Below are positions 1-9,774 of a DNA stretch of 64,000 bases, piece after piece; the first letter of the stretch is position 1, and each line of letters begins with the position of its first letter. Origin of the DNA: Aegilops tauschii subsp. strangulata (Eukaryota; Streptophyta; Magnoliopsida; Poales; Poaceae); contig NC_053037.3 in NCBI RefSeq assembly GCF_002575655.3, positions 323,853,294 through 323,917,293 of the forward strand, in the 5' to 3' direction. A program made the translations under genes and the position numbers. The notes beneath the pieces are model-generated. The model had not been told where the DNA came from. It saw only the letters and a list, made by a program, of their open reading frames with translations, and made no database searches.

Positions 1-769
1 GTTTATTCCTTTTCAACCATACTTTCACTTTCCATGGCTAGCCGTATCCACGGTTGCCTTCCATACCAACAGTTTCCAAGGAATTTATTATTTGACAACA
101 TAAAGTAAATTCATTTTTCATTTCGGGACTAGGCATCCCTAATACCTTTGCCTTACTCTCGTGCAATGACAAGTGAATAAGCACTCTTCATGAGAATAAC
201 ACATCTAGCATGGAAAATATTAGCCACCCCTCACTGCTCCATGAGCGAAACGAACACACAAAAGAGAAGTTTATTTTGAAAATTAGAGATGGCACATACA
301 AATTTGCTTAGAACGGCAAAAGAATACCGCATATAGGTAGATATAGTGGACTCATGTGGCAAAACTGGTTTAAAGATTTTTGGATGCACAAGTAGTGATC
401 ATACTTAGTGCAAAATGAAGGCTAGCAAAAGATTGAGAAGCGACCAACCAAGAAACGAATAATCTCATAAGCGAGCATTAAGCATAATTAACACCGAATA
501 ATGCACCACAAGTAGGATATAATTTCATTGCATAATTATTGACTTTCGTGCTTGCATAGGGAATCACAAACCTTAACATCAATATTCTTACTAAAGCATA
601 ATTACTCATCAACATGACTCACATATCACATCATCATATCTCAAAACTATTACTAATAATCAAGTTTATTTTGTCCAATGATCTTCATGAAAGTTTTTAT
701 TATATCCTTCTTGGATATCTATCACTTTGGGACTAATTTTCATATGTTGCTTTTGATAAGCTCAAACAA

Positions 770-1000
770 ATATAAGTGAAGATCATGAGCATAATATTTA
801 TTTCTCTCAAATTAATTTAAGTGAAGCAAGAGAGAATTTCTTGAAAATTTTAATATCTCTCAAATAAATCTAAGTGAAGCAAGAGAGCATTTCTTCAAAA
901 ATACTAAAGCACACCATGCTCAAAAAGATATAAGTGAAGCACTAGAGCAAGTCCATAGCTCATAAAAAATTTAAGTGAAGCATAGAGAGCAATTCTAACA
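770..1000 (-). repeat. Degenerate tandem AAGTGAAGC repeats in gypsy 3' non-coding region
   Basis: The block TAAGTGAAGC recurs about five times at 40-60 bp spacing (near 772, 817, 869, 929 and 969), each copy followed by a purine-rich AGAGAGCA-like stretch. It lies in the AT-rich non-coding part of the gypsy element between the protease and the missing 3' LTR. The rest of 1-1900 shows no gene. Confidence 0.6.
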
Positions 1001-1177
1001 AGTCATGACATAATTTTGGCTCTCTCAAATAGGTGTGTCCAGCAAGGAATCAAGACTTAAAACACAAAATAAAACAAGCAAAGACTCATATCATACAAGA
1101 CGCTCCAAGCAAAACACATAGTATGTGACGAATAAAAATATAGCTTCGAGTAAAATACCGATGGTCATCTGAAGAAA

Positions 1178-1265
1178 GAGGGGATGCCACTCGGGGCATC
1201 CCCAAGCTTAGTTGCTTGCTCTCTTTTGGATAATAGCTTGGGATGCCGGGGCATCCCCAAGCTTA
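1178..1265. repeat. Two GGGATGCC/GGCATCCC hairpins
   Basis: Two short palindromic units, at about 1180-1203 and 1235-1263, each pair GGGATGCC with GGGGCATCCCC and are followed by AAGCTTA. They could form stem-loops in the gypsy RNA. Their role is unknown. They sit in the same non-coding region as the AAGTGAAGC repeats. Confidence 0.55.
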
Positions 1266-1922
1266 GGCTCTTCTTACTTCTTATTCCTTCATCCATCGTA
1301 AGAATAACCCAAAACTTGAAAACTTCAATCACACAAAACTCAACAAAACCTTCATGAGATCCGTTAGTAAAAGAAAGCAAATCACTACTATAAGTACTGT
1401 ACCAAACCAATTCATATTTTGTTTTTGCATTATATCTACTGTATTCCAACTTTCCTATGGCAAAAACTCATCAAAGAAACCATAGAGACATCAAAACAAG
1501 CACACAACGCAAAGAAAACAGAATCTGTCAAAACAGAACAGTCTGTAGCAATCTGACTATTTCGAATACTTATGAAACTCCAAAAATTCTGAAAAATTAG
1601 GACAACCTCAGCAATTTGTATATTAATCTACTGCAAAAATAATTGGCATTTTAGCACGCTCTGGTAAAAAATGACAATTGTTTTTGTGAGAGCAGAAGTT
1701 TCTGTTTTTCAGCAAGATCAAACAACTATCACCCAAGATGATCCTAAAGGCTTTACTTGGCACAAACACTAATTAAAACACAAAAAACACAATCATAACA
1801 GTAGCATAATTGTGCCAACACTCAAGAACAGAAATCAAAAAGCGAAAATAAATTTTATTCATTGGGTTGCCTCCCAAGAAGCGCTATAGTTTTACGCCCT
1901 TAGCTAGGCATAAAGCAAGGAT

Positions 1923-3187
1923 CTAACTTTTGTCTTTGTTTCGAGATCCATAAGATGCCCTCATGATTGATTCATATGGTGGCCTAATTCTCATTCTAGG
2001 AAAGTATTCCATACCTTTTCTCAAAGGAAATTGGAACTTAATATTGCCTTCTTTCATATCAATCACGGCACCGATAGTGCGTAAAAACGGTCTACCAAGA
2101 ATAATTGGACAAGACGGATTGCAATCAATATCAAGAACAATAAAATCTATGGGCACATAATTCCTATTTGCAAGAATAAGAACATCATTAATTCTTCCCA
2201 TAGCCTTTTTAATAGTAGAATCCGCCAAGTGCAAATTTAAAGAACATTCTTCAAGATCGGTAAGACCAAGCACATCACATAAAGATTTCGGAATTGTAGA
2301 AACACTAGCACCCAAGTCACACAAAGCAAAACACTCATAGTTTTTAATCTTGACATTGATAGTAGGTTCTCATTCATCATGCAATTTTCTAGGAATTGAA
2401 ACTTCTAATTCCGATTTTTCTTCAAAAGCTTTCATCATAACATCAACAATATGTTTAGTAAAAGCTTTATTCTGTTCATAAGCATGGGGTGAATTTATCA
2501 TAGATTGCAACAAAGTAATAGAATCAATCAAAGAGCAACTATCATAATTAATGTCTTTGTAATCCAAAAGAGTGGGCACATCAGTAGTTAAAGTTTTGAC
2601 CTCTTCAAACCCACTTTCATCAATTTTCTCAACAAGATTTTCACCCTTCGAAATATTGGGACGCCTTCTAGCTAAAGTTGACTCTTCTCCAGTCCCTTTT
2701 TCATCAATTTTAATTTTACTAAACAAGGAATCAATAGAATAAACACCAATCATTTTAAGATCTTCATCACTTTTACAAAAGAAATCACTAGAAAACGCTT
2801 TTTCTAAAAATTCTCTTTTAGCTCTAAGCATAGCGGTTCTTTTCTTACTTTCATCCATAGAAACATAAAGAGCTTTAATTGATTCATCAACCTTAGGCAC
2901 AAAAAATTTTATCTTGAGATTTTCCACATCATGAGAAATTCTATCAACACTTCTAGACAAATCATCAATCTTATTCAACTTTTCTTCTATGGAAGTGTTG
3001 AAAACCTTTTGCATGTTGATAAATTATTTAATATTATTATCAAGATCAGAGGTGTTCCTATTATTATTATAAGAAGGGTTTCCATAGGAATTACCATAAT
3101 TATTAGAGTAATTACTAGGAAAAGGCCTAGGATTTAAATTACCTCTATAAGCATTGTTATTAAATTATTTCGAGAGATAAAATTCAC
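1923..3187 (-). pseudogene. Gypsy gag C-terminus plus aspartic protease, interrupted
   Basis: This is the second half of the gypsy gag-protease polyprotein and continues the gag at 48155-48961 across the Maximus insertion. An Asn/Tyr-rich linker is followed by a TAA near 3025, then an open stretch from 3014 to a TGA at 2370. In the same frame beyond that lies a retropepsin-like protease with the active-site motif CDLGAS and the flap-side motif PIILGRPFL. The frame ends at 1923 and no polymerase follows. The TGA and the TAA make the copy non-functional. Protease family membership is clear from the motifs. The exact gypsy family name is not claimed. Confidence 0.75.
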
Positions 3188-3192
3188 ATATA
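3188..3192. repeat. Target-site duplication ATATA (left copy) of the Maximus-like element
   Basis: ATATA directly precedes the LTR terminus TGAAAGTGCG. The identical ATATA at 48150-48154 directly follows the other LTR terminus GCACTTACA. A perfect 5-bp duplication is expected for copia integration and fixes the borders of the 45-kb composite insertion. Confidence 0.9.
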
Positions 3193-4703
3193 TGAAAGTG
3201 CGTTATATCGACTAGAGGGGGGGGGGGTGAATAGGCGATTTTTATGAATTCTTCACTGGGGAATTTGCTAGTGAGGAAATTCCTTAGCGAAGAACTACTT
3301 GCAGCGGAATAAGTACTCAAAAGTATGCATAGCAAAACACAAGCATAGTCATCATGATGAAATGGAGACAAGCACATAGTACAGAAAGCGTAAACACAGG
3401 ATAACACAGGATGAAGACAAACAGACTGAAGAAATTGAACTGAGGAAATTGAGAAAGTCTTCAGTCAAAGTCTTCAAACACAGATATGAATAGCACACAA
3501 CACAGTAATGAGGAAATGAAAGAGTTGAGGAAATAGAACCAGTTGGCTTGGTGAAGACAATGATTTGGTAGACCAGTTCCAACTGCTGTCTCAGTTGTAC
3601 GTCTGGTTGGAGCGGCTAGGTATTTAAACCCGAGGACACACAGTCCCGGACACACAGTCCTCACCGTATTCTCCTTGAGCTAAGGTCACACAGACCTCGC
3701 CCAATCACTCGTGGTAAGTCTTTAGGTGACTTCCAAACCTTCACAAACTCGGTCACTCGGCGATCCACAATTCCTCTTGGATGCTCTAGACCATGACGCC
3801 TAACCGTCTGGAAGAAGCACAGTCTTCAAAGGTAACAAGCGTCGGATCCACGCAGGATCAATCTCTTCAATGATGCTCAATCACTTTGGGTTTGTAGGTG
3901 TTTGGGTTTGGGTTTTCCTCACTTGATGATTTTCGCTCAAAGTCCTCGGAGGATGGGATGCTCTCAAATGACAAGTGTTAGTTTCTCTCGGAGCAGCCAA
4001 CCAGCTAGTGGTTGTAGGGGGTGGCTATTTATAGCCTAGGGAGCAGCCCGTCATGATAAGACATAAATGCCCTTCAATGATATGACCGTTAGGTGGGTAG
4101 ATATTTTGGGACAGCTAGCGCATAGCACAGCAACGGTCAGAAATTTGAGTATCAAATTCCTCAGGGCTATCATGTTCCTCACTGTGTAGGCAATCCGCAC
4201 TGGCGAATTCCTAACTTCTCAGTCAGAACAAATTCCTCAGAGACCAGAAGAACTTTGTCTCTGTCACTGAAGAATATGACTGAACTGTATGAGATTTCCA
4301 ATGGCTTCACTCGAAGGGATTGGTAGGTGTAGGTTTTGAGTTGAGCATCACATGGAAATTTTTCCTTAGTATTTCCTCGACCCCCTTTAACAGTACGGTG
4401 TTTCCTATGACTCAAGAAAGAGAAAATGAAACTACAAAAAAAAAGTCTTCCTGCTTCATGTTCCTCAAACGAATACCAAGTCTTCAAGGTCACACCAATT
4501 TCTTCACTTTCAAAGTCTTTAGAAAATCTTCAGAAATCCAAAGTCTTCAGTCGAAGAACTTCATTTTTAGGGGTCGACTTTCACTGTAAATATCAAACTC
4601 CTCATAGACTTATAGACCTGTGTACACTCATAAACACATTAGTCCCTTAACCTATAAGTCTTCAATACACCAAAATCACTAAGGGGCACTAGATGCACTT
4701 ACA
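3193..4703 (-). repeat. Maximus-like 3' LTR (1511 bp)
   Basis: The sequence is nearly identical to 46640-48149. In element orientation it starts TGTAAGTGCATC and ends CGCACTTTCA. It contains a CTATAAATA promoter box (plus-strand positions 4026-4034). A run of ten G at about 3219-3228 is longer than in the partner LTR, which is simple slippage. Several TCTTCA/TGAAGA-rich stretches occur. Open frames inside it are short and not conserved as proteins. Confidence 0.92.
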
Positions 4704-4704
4704 A

Positions 4705-4720
4705 TCTCCCCCTTTTTGGT
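4705..4720 (-). other. Polypurine tract next to the Maximus-like 3' LTR
   Basis: In element orientation the sequence AAAAAGGGGGAGAT directly precedes the LTR start TGTAAGTGC. This is the expected plus-strand primer for reverse transcription. The preceding TCATCAATCACC context is typical of Sireviruses. Confidence 0.85.
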
Positions 4721-4814
4721 GATTGATGACAATATAGGTTAAGTTTTCAACGGGGATAAACATATGAAGTGTAAATACTGATATTGAGGAATTTGATTGC
4801 AAGATATAGAAGAA

Positions 4815-5165
4815 CTCCCCCTGAAGATGTGCATAGTGAGGAATTTGCTTTTGAAGCAATGCACACTTGAAGAGTTGAATCATGGAGATCTCCCCCTATA
4901 TCTTGTAATTCATACACGCATTTGACATAATATATGAAGAATTTGAAATGCATGATGAAACATGGTGACTGATGTAATTCAGCATGCATGCAATAACATT
5001 AACGAGGAATAAGCATGCAGAAGAACAGCAAAAGTACCAGGCCACCATAGAGTTTAAGTTTACAACTCGATCCAACAAAGTCATCAGAAGAACGAGAGTT
5101 GTAACTTAGAAAAAACGCCCATATAAGATAGACCCGCTTGAAGACTAACTCAAATTTCTCCCCCT
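4815..5165 (-). other. Additional polypurine tracts (multiplied PPT)
   Basis: Three more AGGGGGAG boxes lie upstream of the primary tract, at 4815-4822, 4890-4897 and 5158-5165 (plus strand CTCCCCC). Sireviruses are known to multiply their polypurine tract, so this supports the lineage call. The rest of 4720-5335 is non-coding 3' leader of the element. Confidence 0.75.
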
Positions 5166-5338
5166 TTGTCATCAAATGACCAAAAGGTTCGAAAATGAGG
5201 ACTAACGCCCCTGAAGAATATCAAGGTGATGAAGGAGCGTCAGCGTTGTTGGGGTCGTTTGTTGTAGTAGGGCCTGCCGCAGTGTCGTCCAAGTCTTCAT
5301 GTTCATCAGTGTCGTCCAAGTCTTCATGTTCATCAGTG

Positions 5339-8300
5339 TCACATGGGCTGTTCTGTCGTCCAAGTCTTCATGTACTTCTTCGGAGGAGGTGCAGCCCAGT
5401 CAAAATCTTCCTTGAGACCCATTTTCTTCAGATCTTCTTCACCATATATGTGCGACAGAACAGCCCAGGTGCGGTTGAGGGTTTCATGAAGGTAGTAATG
5501 GTTTTTCTTCACTGCAGTGTGGGTAGCAGTCATGTTGTGAAGAATTGAACCAAACTGATGCTTGACCCATTTGTGATTGCGATCAACCTTCTGGTGAAGA
5601 CTGAGGAGAAGCTCACGGTCAGTCATCACCCTGGGAGCTGTGCCTTGAGGATTTTGCTTGGGTGCGTTGGCGGCAGAGTCATGGGTGGCAGAGTCATCAT
5701 TGGTGGAGTAGGATGCAGCCTTGCGAAATTGACCATCCAATGGACGAATGCCTTCATCAATTACAGCAGTAGCCTTGCCCTTTTCATCAGCTGAGGAAAA
5801 TGTCCGTTTGAGGACTTCAATCGGGGGCAAGTAGCTGCAATGGTTCAGTGTATCAGCTTTGTAGTTGAGTGAAGACCTTGTTCTGATGAATCTCATAATC
5901 CACGGAGCATAAGGCTTCAACTCAAACGGTGACATTGCGACATTGGCCAGAGTCCTCATGAAGAAATCATGGAAGTTGACGGGAATGCCATGAATGATAT
6001 TGAAAAGCAGATTCTTCATGATGCCAACGACTTCTTCTTCATTCGAGTCGTGGCCCTTGATAGGACTCAATGTCTTCATCGGAATGCGATAGATAGTCCG
6101 AGGCACATATAACAATTCCTTCACAAGGAATTTTGTTCTTGGGGCCTGACCTGGCTTCAATGGCTTCATCAGCACTTGCATATAGTGATCTGTAAGCTCA
6201 GGTTCACTGTAGACGCAACAAGCAGCTTCAAGGGGAGACCTGAGAGGCAGAGCACGAAGCAATTCAGTAGCTGGTGCCTTGTAGTGAGTATTTTCAGACA
6301 TCCAGTCCAGCACCCATGAATTCACATCTTCAGATTCTCCGGTGATGTGCAGAGTTGCATAAAACTGAAGAATGAGCTCTTCATTTCAATCACATATATC
6401 AGTGTAGAAATTTAACAGTACAGCGTCGTAAAGAACACTGAGGACTGGCACGAAGCACGGCAGAGATTCCATATCCACGTGAGGAATGTGCTCATGATCG
6501 AAGACTTTGTCTTTGTTGAACAGCACTGAGGAATAGAAATTTGCCTGGCTGGCAGTCCAGAAATGCCTCTTCCTAAGGCGAGCAGAGTCATAGGGGTTGT
6601 AATCAGTGAAGAATACGTGCTCGCCGAAGAAATCATTAGCCTTGAATTTTTGCTTCCTTGAGAATGGATCCTTTGGCTTGGGCAGAGGAGTGCCAGTCAG
6701 TTGCATCACAACCTCAGGAATCGCAATCTCAGGTTCTTCAGGCTGAGGAATTTCTGGTTCCTCTTCAGTGGCAACCTGGTTCTTCAATTATTCATTTTCA
6801 TTTTCTTCAGCACTAGCGGCTGGAATGTCTTCATGAGCTTCATCAGATCCCATTTGAACTGTAGTTGCTGGGGACTGAGGAATTTATTGCAATGGAGTGA
6901 AGAGTGGAGAGTTGGGGTGCTGACTTTCCCAAAAGTCATCATTCATCACTGGTGTGGTACAACCAATGTCCACTTCTTCATCTTCCATTTCTTCAACGCT
7001 AGCCTCTTCAGCAGTAAACTGAGGCATATGCGAGGAAACTGTGGGGGTTGAAGGGATTTTATTCAGCAGCCTGATTGTCATCAGCGGTGCTGGCATGTTC
7101 TTCAGTTGGCTGAGCAGATGCTTCAGCCTGAGGAATTTCTTGTTGCGATGGGGCTGCAACATTTGAGGTGAACATCTTAGTCAGTTTAACAAACCTGACC
7201 TTGGCTCCTTTCCAATCAGCATAGTAAGCATTGAAATCATCGTTGAGGCCTTTGATTTCAGACTGGATCTTCACAAGTTCATCAGTTGTCATAGAGACAA
7301 CATTGTTCTTCAGGAATTTTTCTTTCCTGTACTGTGCTTTCTTGAGCTGCCTGGCCTTCTCAAATTTCCATTTTTCTTCTTGGATGAAGGCAGTCAGCAT
7401 ATGACTTTGACCAGGAGTCAGCTTGAAGTCAGGCATAGGAGTGTTTGGGTCCTTGTGCCAGAGATCAATGTAATCGAGGATCAACTTTGGATCCAAAAGC
7501 AGAGGCACATTTGTGCCCTTGGCTCTAGCGGCCCTGACTTGCCTATCTCTGATGATTTCAGGAAGTTCTTCATCATCAGCTTCGTCTTCTTCAGACGGCA
7601 CTTGGAAGGCGACCTGCTTCTTGTGAGGACTTGGGCGAGAGCCTCGTCCAGCAGTGGTCTTTGTCTTCAGCAGAGAGGGTCATGTTGAAGAATTTGGTGC
7701 AGCTAAGGAACTAGCTGAAGCTCCTGAGGCAATAGAGATGCTTGTAGTCCTTTGGCACGTGGCAATATGCACAGGTGCTGAGGATTTGGTCGGAGCAGCT
7801 GAGGACTTTGGAGGAGCAGGAGCGGCGTGAGGAATTGGCCGTGAGGGCTTAGCTGAGGAAATTGGCCGTGAGGGCATTGAAGAAGAGGCACTTGGCTTAT
7901 GCGCAGGCTTCTTTGCCATGGATTTCTTCGGCCTTACAGAGGCCTCAGCAGCAGCAGCAATAGAGTCTTCGTTGAGTTTCTTCACTGCATCTTTTGCCTG
8001 TTTGGCCAACTTGGCCTGGCGCTTGGCCCATTCTTCAGGAAAATCCTCACCGCGCTTGATGCTAGTGGGATCTGCTTCTTGGCCAGGTGCCAATGGTGGT
8101 CTTGAGCATGGAGGAGTAACAGCGAATTTCTTCATGTATTTTGGAGTCACATACCTGTACTCCCTCCACTCTTTTTCCCATCTCCTCTCTATCCTCTGAA
8201 TGCGCACCTTGCGCTGATTTTTATCTTCCTCAGGGGGTGTGCAGTACCCAGCATAAATGTCCTCAGGGATTTCAAAGGCAGTATTGATTTCAGGCCTCTT

Positions 8301-8450
8301 TCCTCCTTTCCGTGGCTTCTTTCCATCAGCCATTTTCTTTAGTTGAGGAATTTGAACAATTGAACTCTCTGAAGAAGTATGCAACTTTTCTTCGAGGAAT
8401 GCTGCAAATGAGTTAAGTTGATGAGAACCTAGTGATTCGGCAGCGGACAT
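5339..8450 (-). pseudogene. Env-like extra 3' reading frame of the Maximus-like element, decayed
   Basis: This long frame, of unknown biochemical function, follows pol, as in Maximus/Sirevirus elements. It starts at ATG 8450 and runs about 250 residues: a basic N-terminal part, then an Ala/Pro/Ser-rich segment with Lys-rich clusters. It continues through a charged coiled-coil-like middle (7601-7059) and an acidic Glu/Pro-rich part (7160-6700) to a more globular C-terminal domain (6325-5339) with aromatic-rich blocks such as WVLDWMSENTHYKAP. Nonsense codons end the open stretches at 7680, 7059, 6884 and 6386. The first two stretches lie in a different frame from the last three, so a frameshift lies near 7060-7160. 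I see no signal peptide or clear membrane segment, so 'env-like' only names the position. Confidence 0.7.
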
Positions 8451-9774
8451 GAGTACCTGTGAATAGAGTATAATTGCGAGGAATTTGGAGAGGTCATATG
8501 CGTTCTCAGAAGGTTTTTAAAAAAGAACAAGTTTGAGGAATTTGACCAGATGAGTCTTGAAGAATTTCACTAAGCGTTCTTTGTCTTAGGTTCCAGAGTT
8601 GTATAGATCGAAGATCCACACAATTGAGGAATCTTGAAGAAAAATGATGCTTAGAGAAACGAATCAAGAACATATGAGATGTGAGGTGTTTAGTGTGTGA
8701 AAAGTTTGAAGAATAAACACCTTTGAAGATTTTGTAGAAATCATTTGAATCAAAGAGGGCAGTAAAAGTAACTTTTAATTACCCTGGACGAACAACACGA
8801 CGAACTGTGAGGTGGAGAAGTGAAGTTCGTCTGTGCAGATCTTCCACGCCCTAACCCGGCGGAGGAAGACGGCTACGGCGGCGGCGGAGTGAAGATTTCC
8901 GCGGCCGGCGCGAGTACGGCGGCGACGAGGTCGAGGCAGTGAAGCTCTTCCTCACCGGCGATGATGAAGTAGCGGCGGCTCTAGGGTTTGAGAAGCTCGA
9001 GCGGGAGAGAGGTCGAGCGGAGTAAAGGAAGTGAGGAAAGGGAGAGGGGGTATTTATAGCCACGGTGAAAAACTGTTCGCCCGAAGAAATTGGACGAATG
9101 TGCCCCTGACCCTTCTCATTCGCTTGACATGTGTCACCCACGTACTGAGAAGTGGAGATCGTGTTAGATCGTGGGTGAATAGATAAGTATTTCGTGGGAT
9201 GCGGAACGGTTTGAGCGGCAAAGCCGAAAATTTGGATAAGATAAGTTAAAAGTTCTGTTCGCAAATTCTTCAGCTGACAAGGACACGGTGAAGATTTTGA
9301 ATGAGTTTCAAATAGAATGCACATGAAGAATTTGTGAATAGATTGGGTTGAGTATAGCATAGAGGGGGAAGGGTCCGATCACATTCACTTAGCAGAAAAA
9401 CCAACCTGAAGAATTAGCCATAAGTGAATGTTGTAGAGGACATAAACTCATATATATATATATAGCCAATGAAGAAACACGACAGAGAAGGTGAAGACAA
9501 TGCAAAGTTGAAGAACATGAACAACTGAGCAATTTCAAAAACTGAGGAAAAACTCAAATTGAAGATTTTCAACTTTTGTGGTGGCGTGACCCACCGTATC
9601 AGAATGATGATTTCAGACACCGCGTACAATTGTCGTAGGGCTCTGAGAATCAAATTCTTCATTAATTTCTTCACACTTAGAGTGTTATTCTTCATTGATT
9701 GAAGAAAAACGTTTCTTCATGTGTTGCACATCTAAGTCATCAATTTTGCATAAGTGTTAGGATGAGTGTCTTTT
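8451..9774 (-). other. Non-coding spacer between pol and the extra frame, with promoter-like segment
   Basis: No conserved protein is seen here. Reading leftwards, an AT-rich stretch with (AT)n at about 9451-9466 gives way to a GC-rich segment (9050-8850) that looks like a plant promoter and 5' untranslated leader, then a TGAAGA-rich stretch down to the ATG at 8450. A possible 3' splice site (TATTCACAG, about 8457-8465) lies just upstream of that ATG. Confidence 0.55.
9051..9060 (-). promoter_or_regulatory. Putative internal TATA box upstream of the extra frame
   Basis: The minus strand reads GGCTATAAATACCCCC. It is followed by a pyrimidine-rich stretch and a CAAACCCTAGAG segment that resembles plant 5' leaders. 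It lies about 600 bp upstream of ATG 8450. A separate subgenomic promoter for the extra frame is an inference from this arrangement. Confidence 0.45.

Larger units (their letters stand above)
1..3192 (-). mobile_element. Ty3/gypsy LTR retrotransposon, 3' part (outermost element)
   Basis: This is the downstream half of a minus-strand gypsy element whose 5' half is at 48150-50754. The Maximus-like element at 3193-48149 separates the halves and is flanked by identical ATATA copies. Reading leftwards, the segment holds the gag C-terminus and protease (3187-1923), a short linker typical of Triticeae gypsy elements, and about 1.9 kb of AT-rich non-coding DNA. The 3' LTR lies beyond the window. No reverse transcriptase, RNase H or integrase reading frame follows the protease, although about 1.9 kb is available. 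This suggests a gag-protease-only, non-autonomous family (inference). Confidence 0.85.

Noticed and set aside
5339..8450. Endogenous virus envelope gene
   Set aside because: The frame lies where Sireviruses have an extra frame and lacks a signal peptide, a fusion segment and a membrane anchor. The name env-like is positional only.
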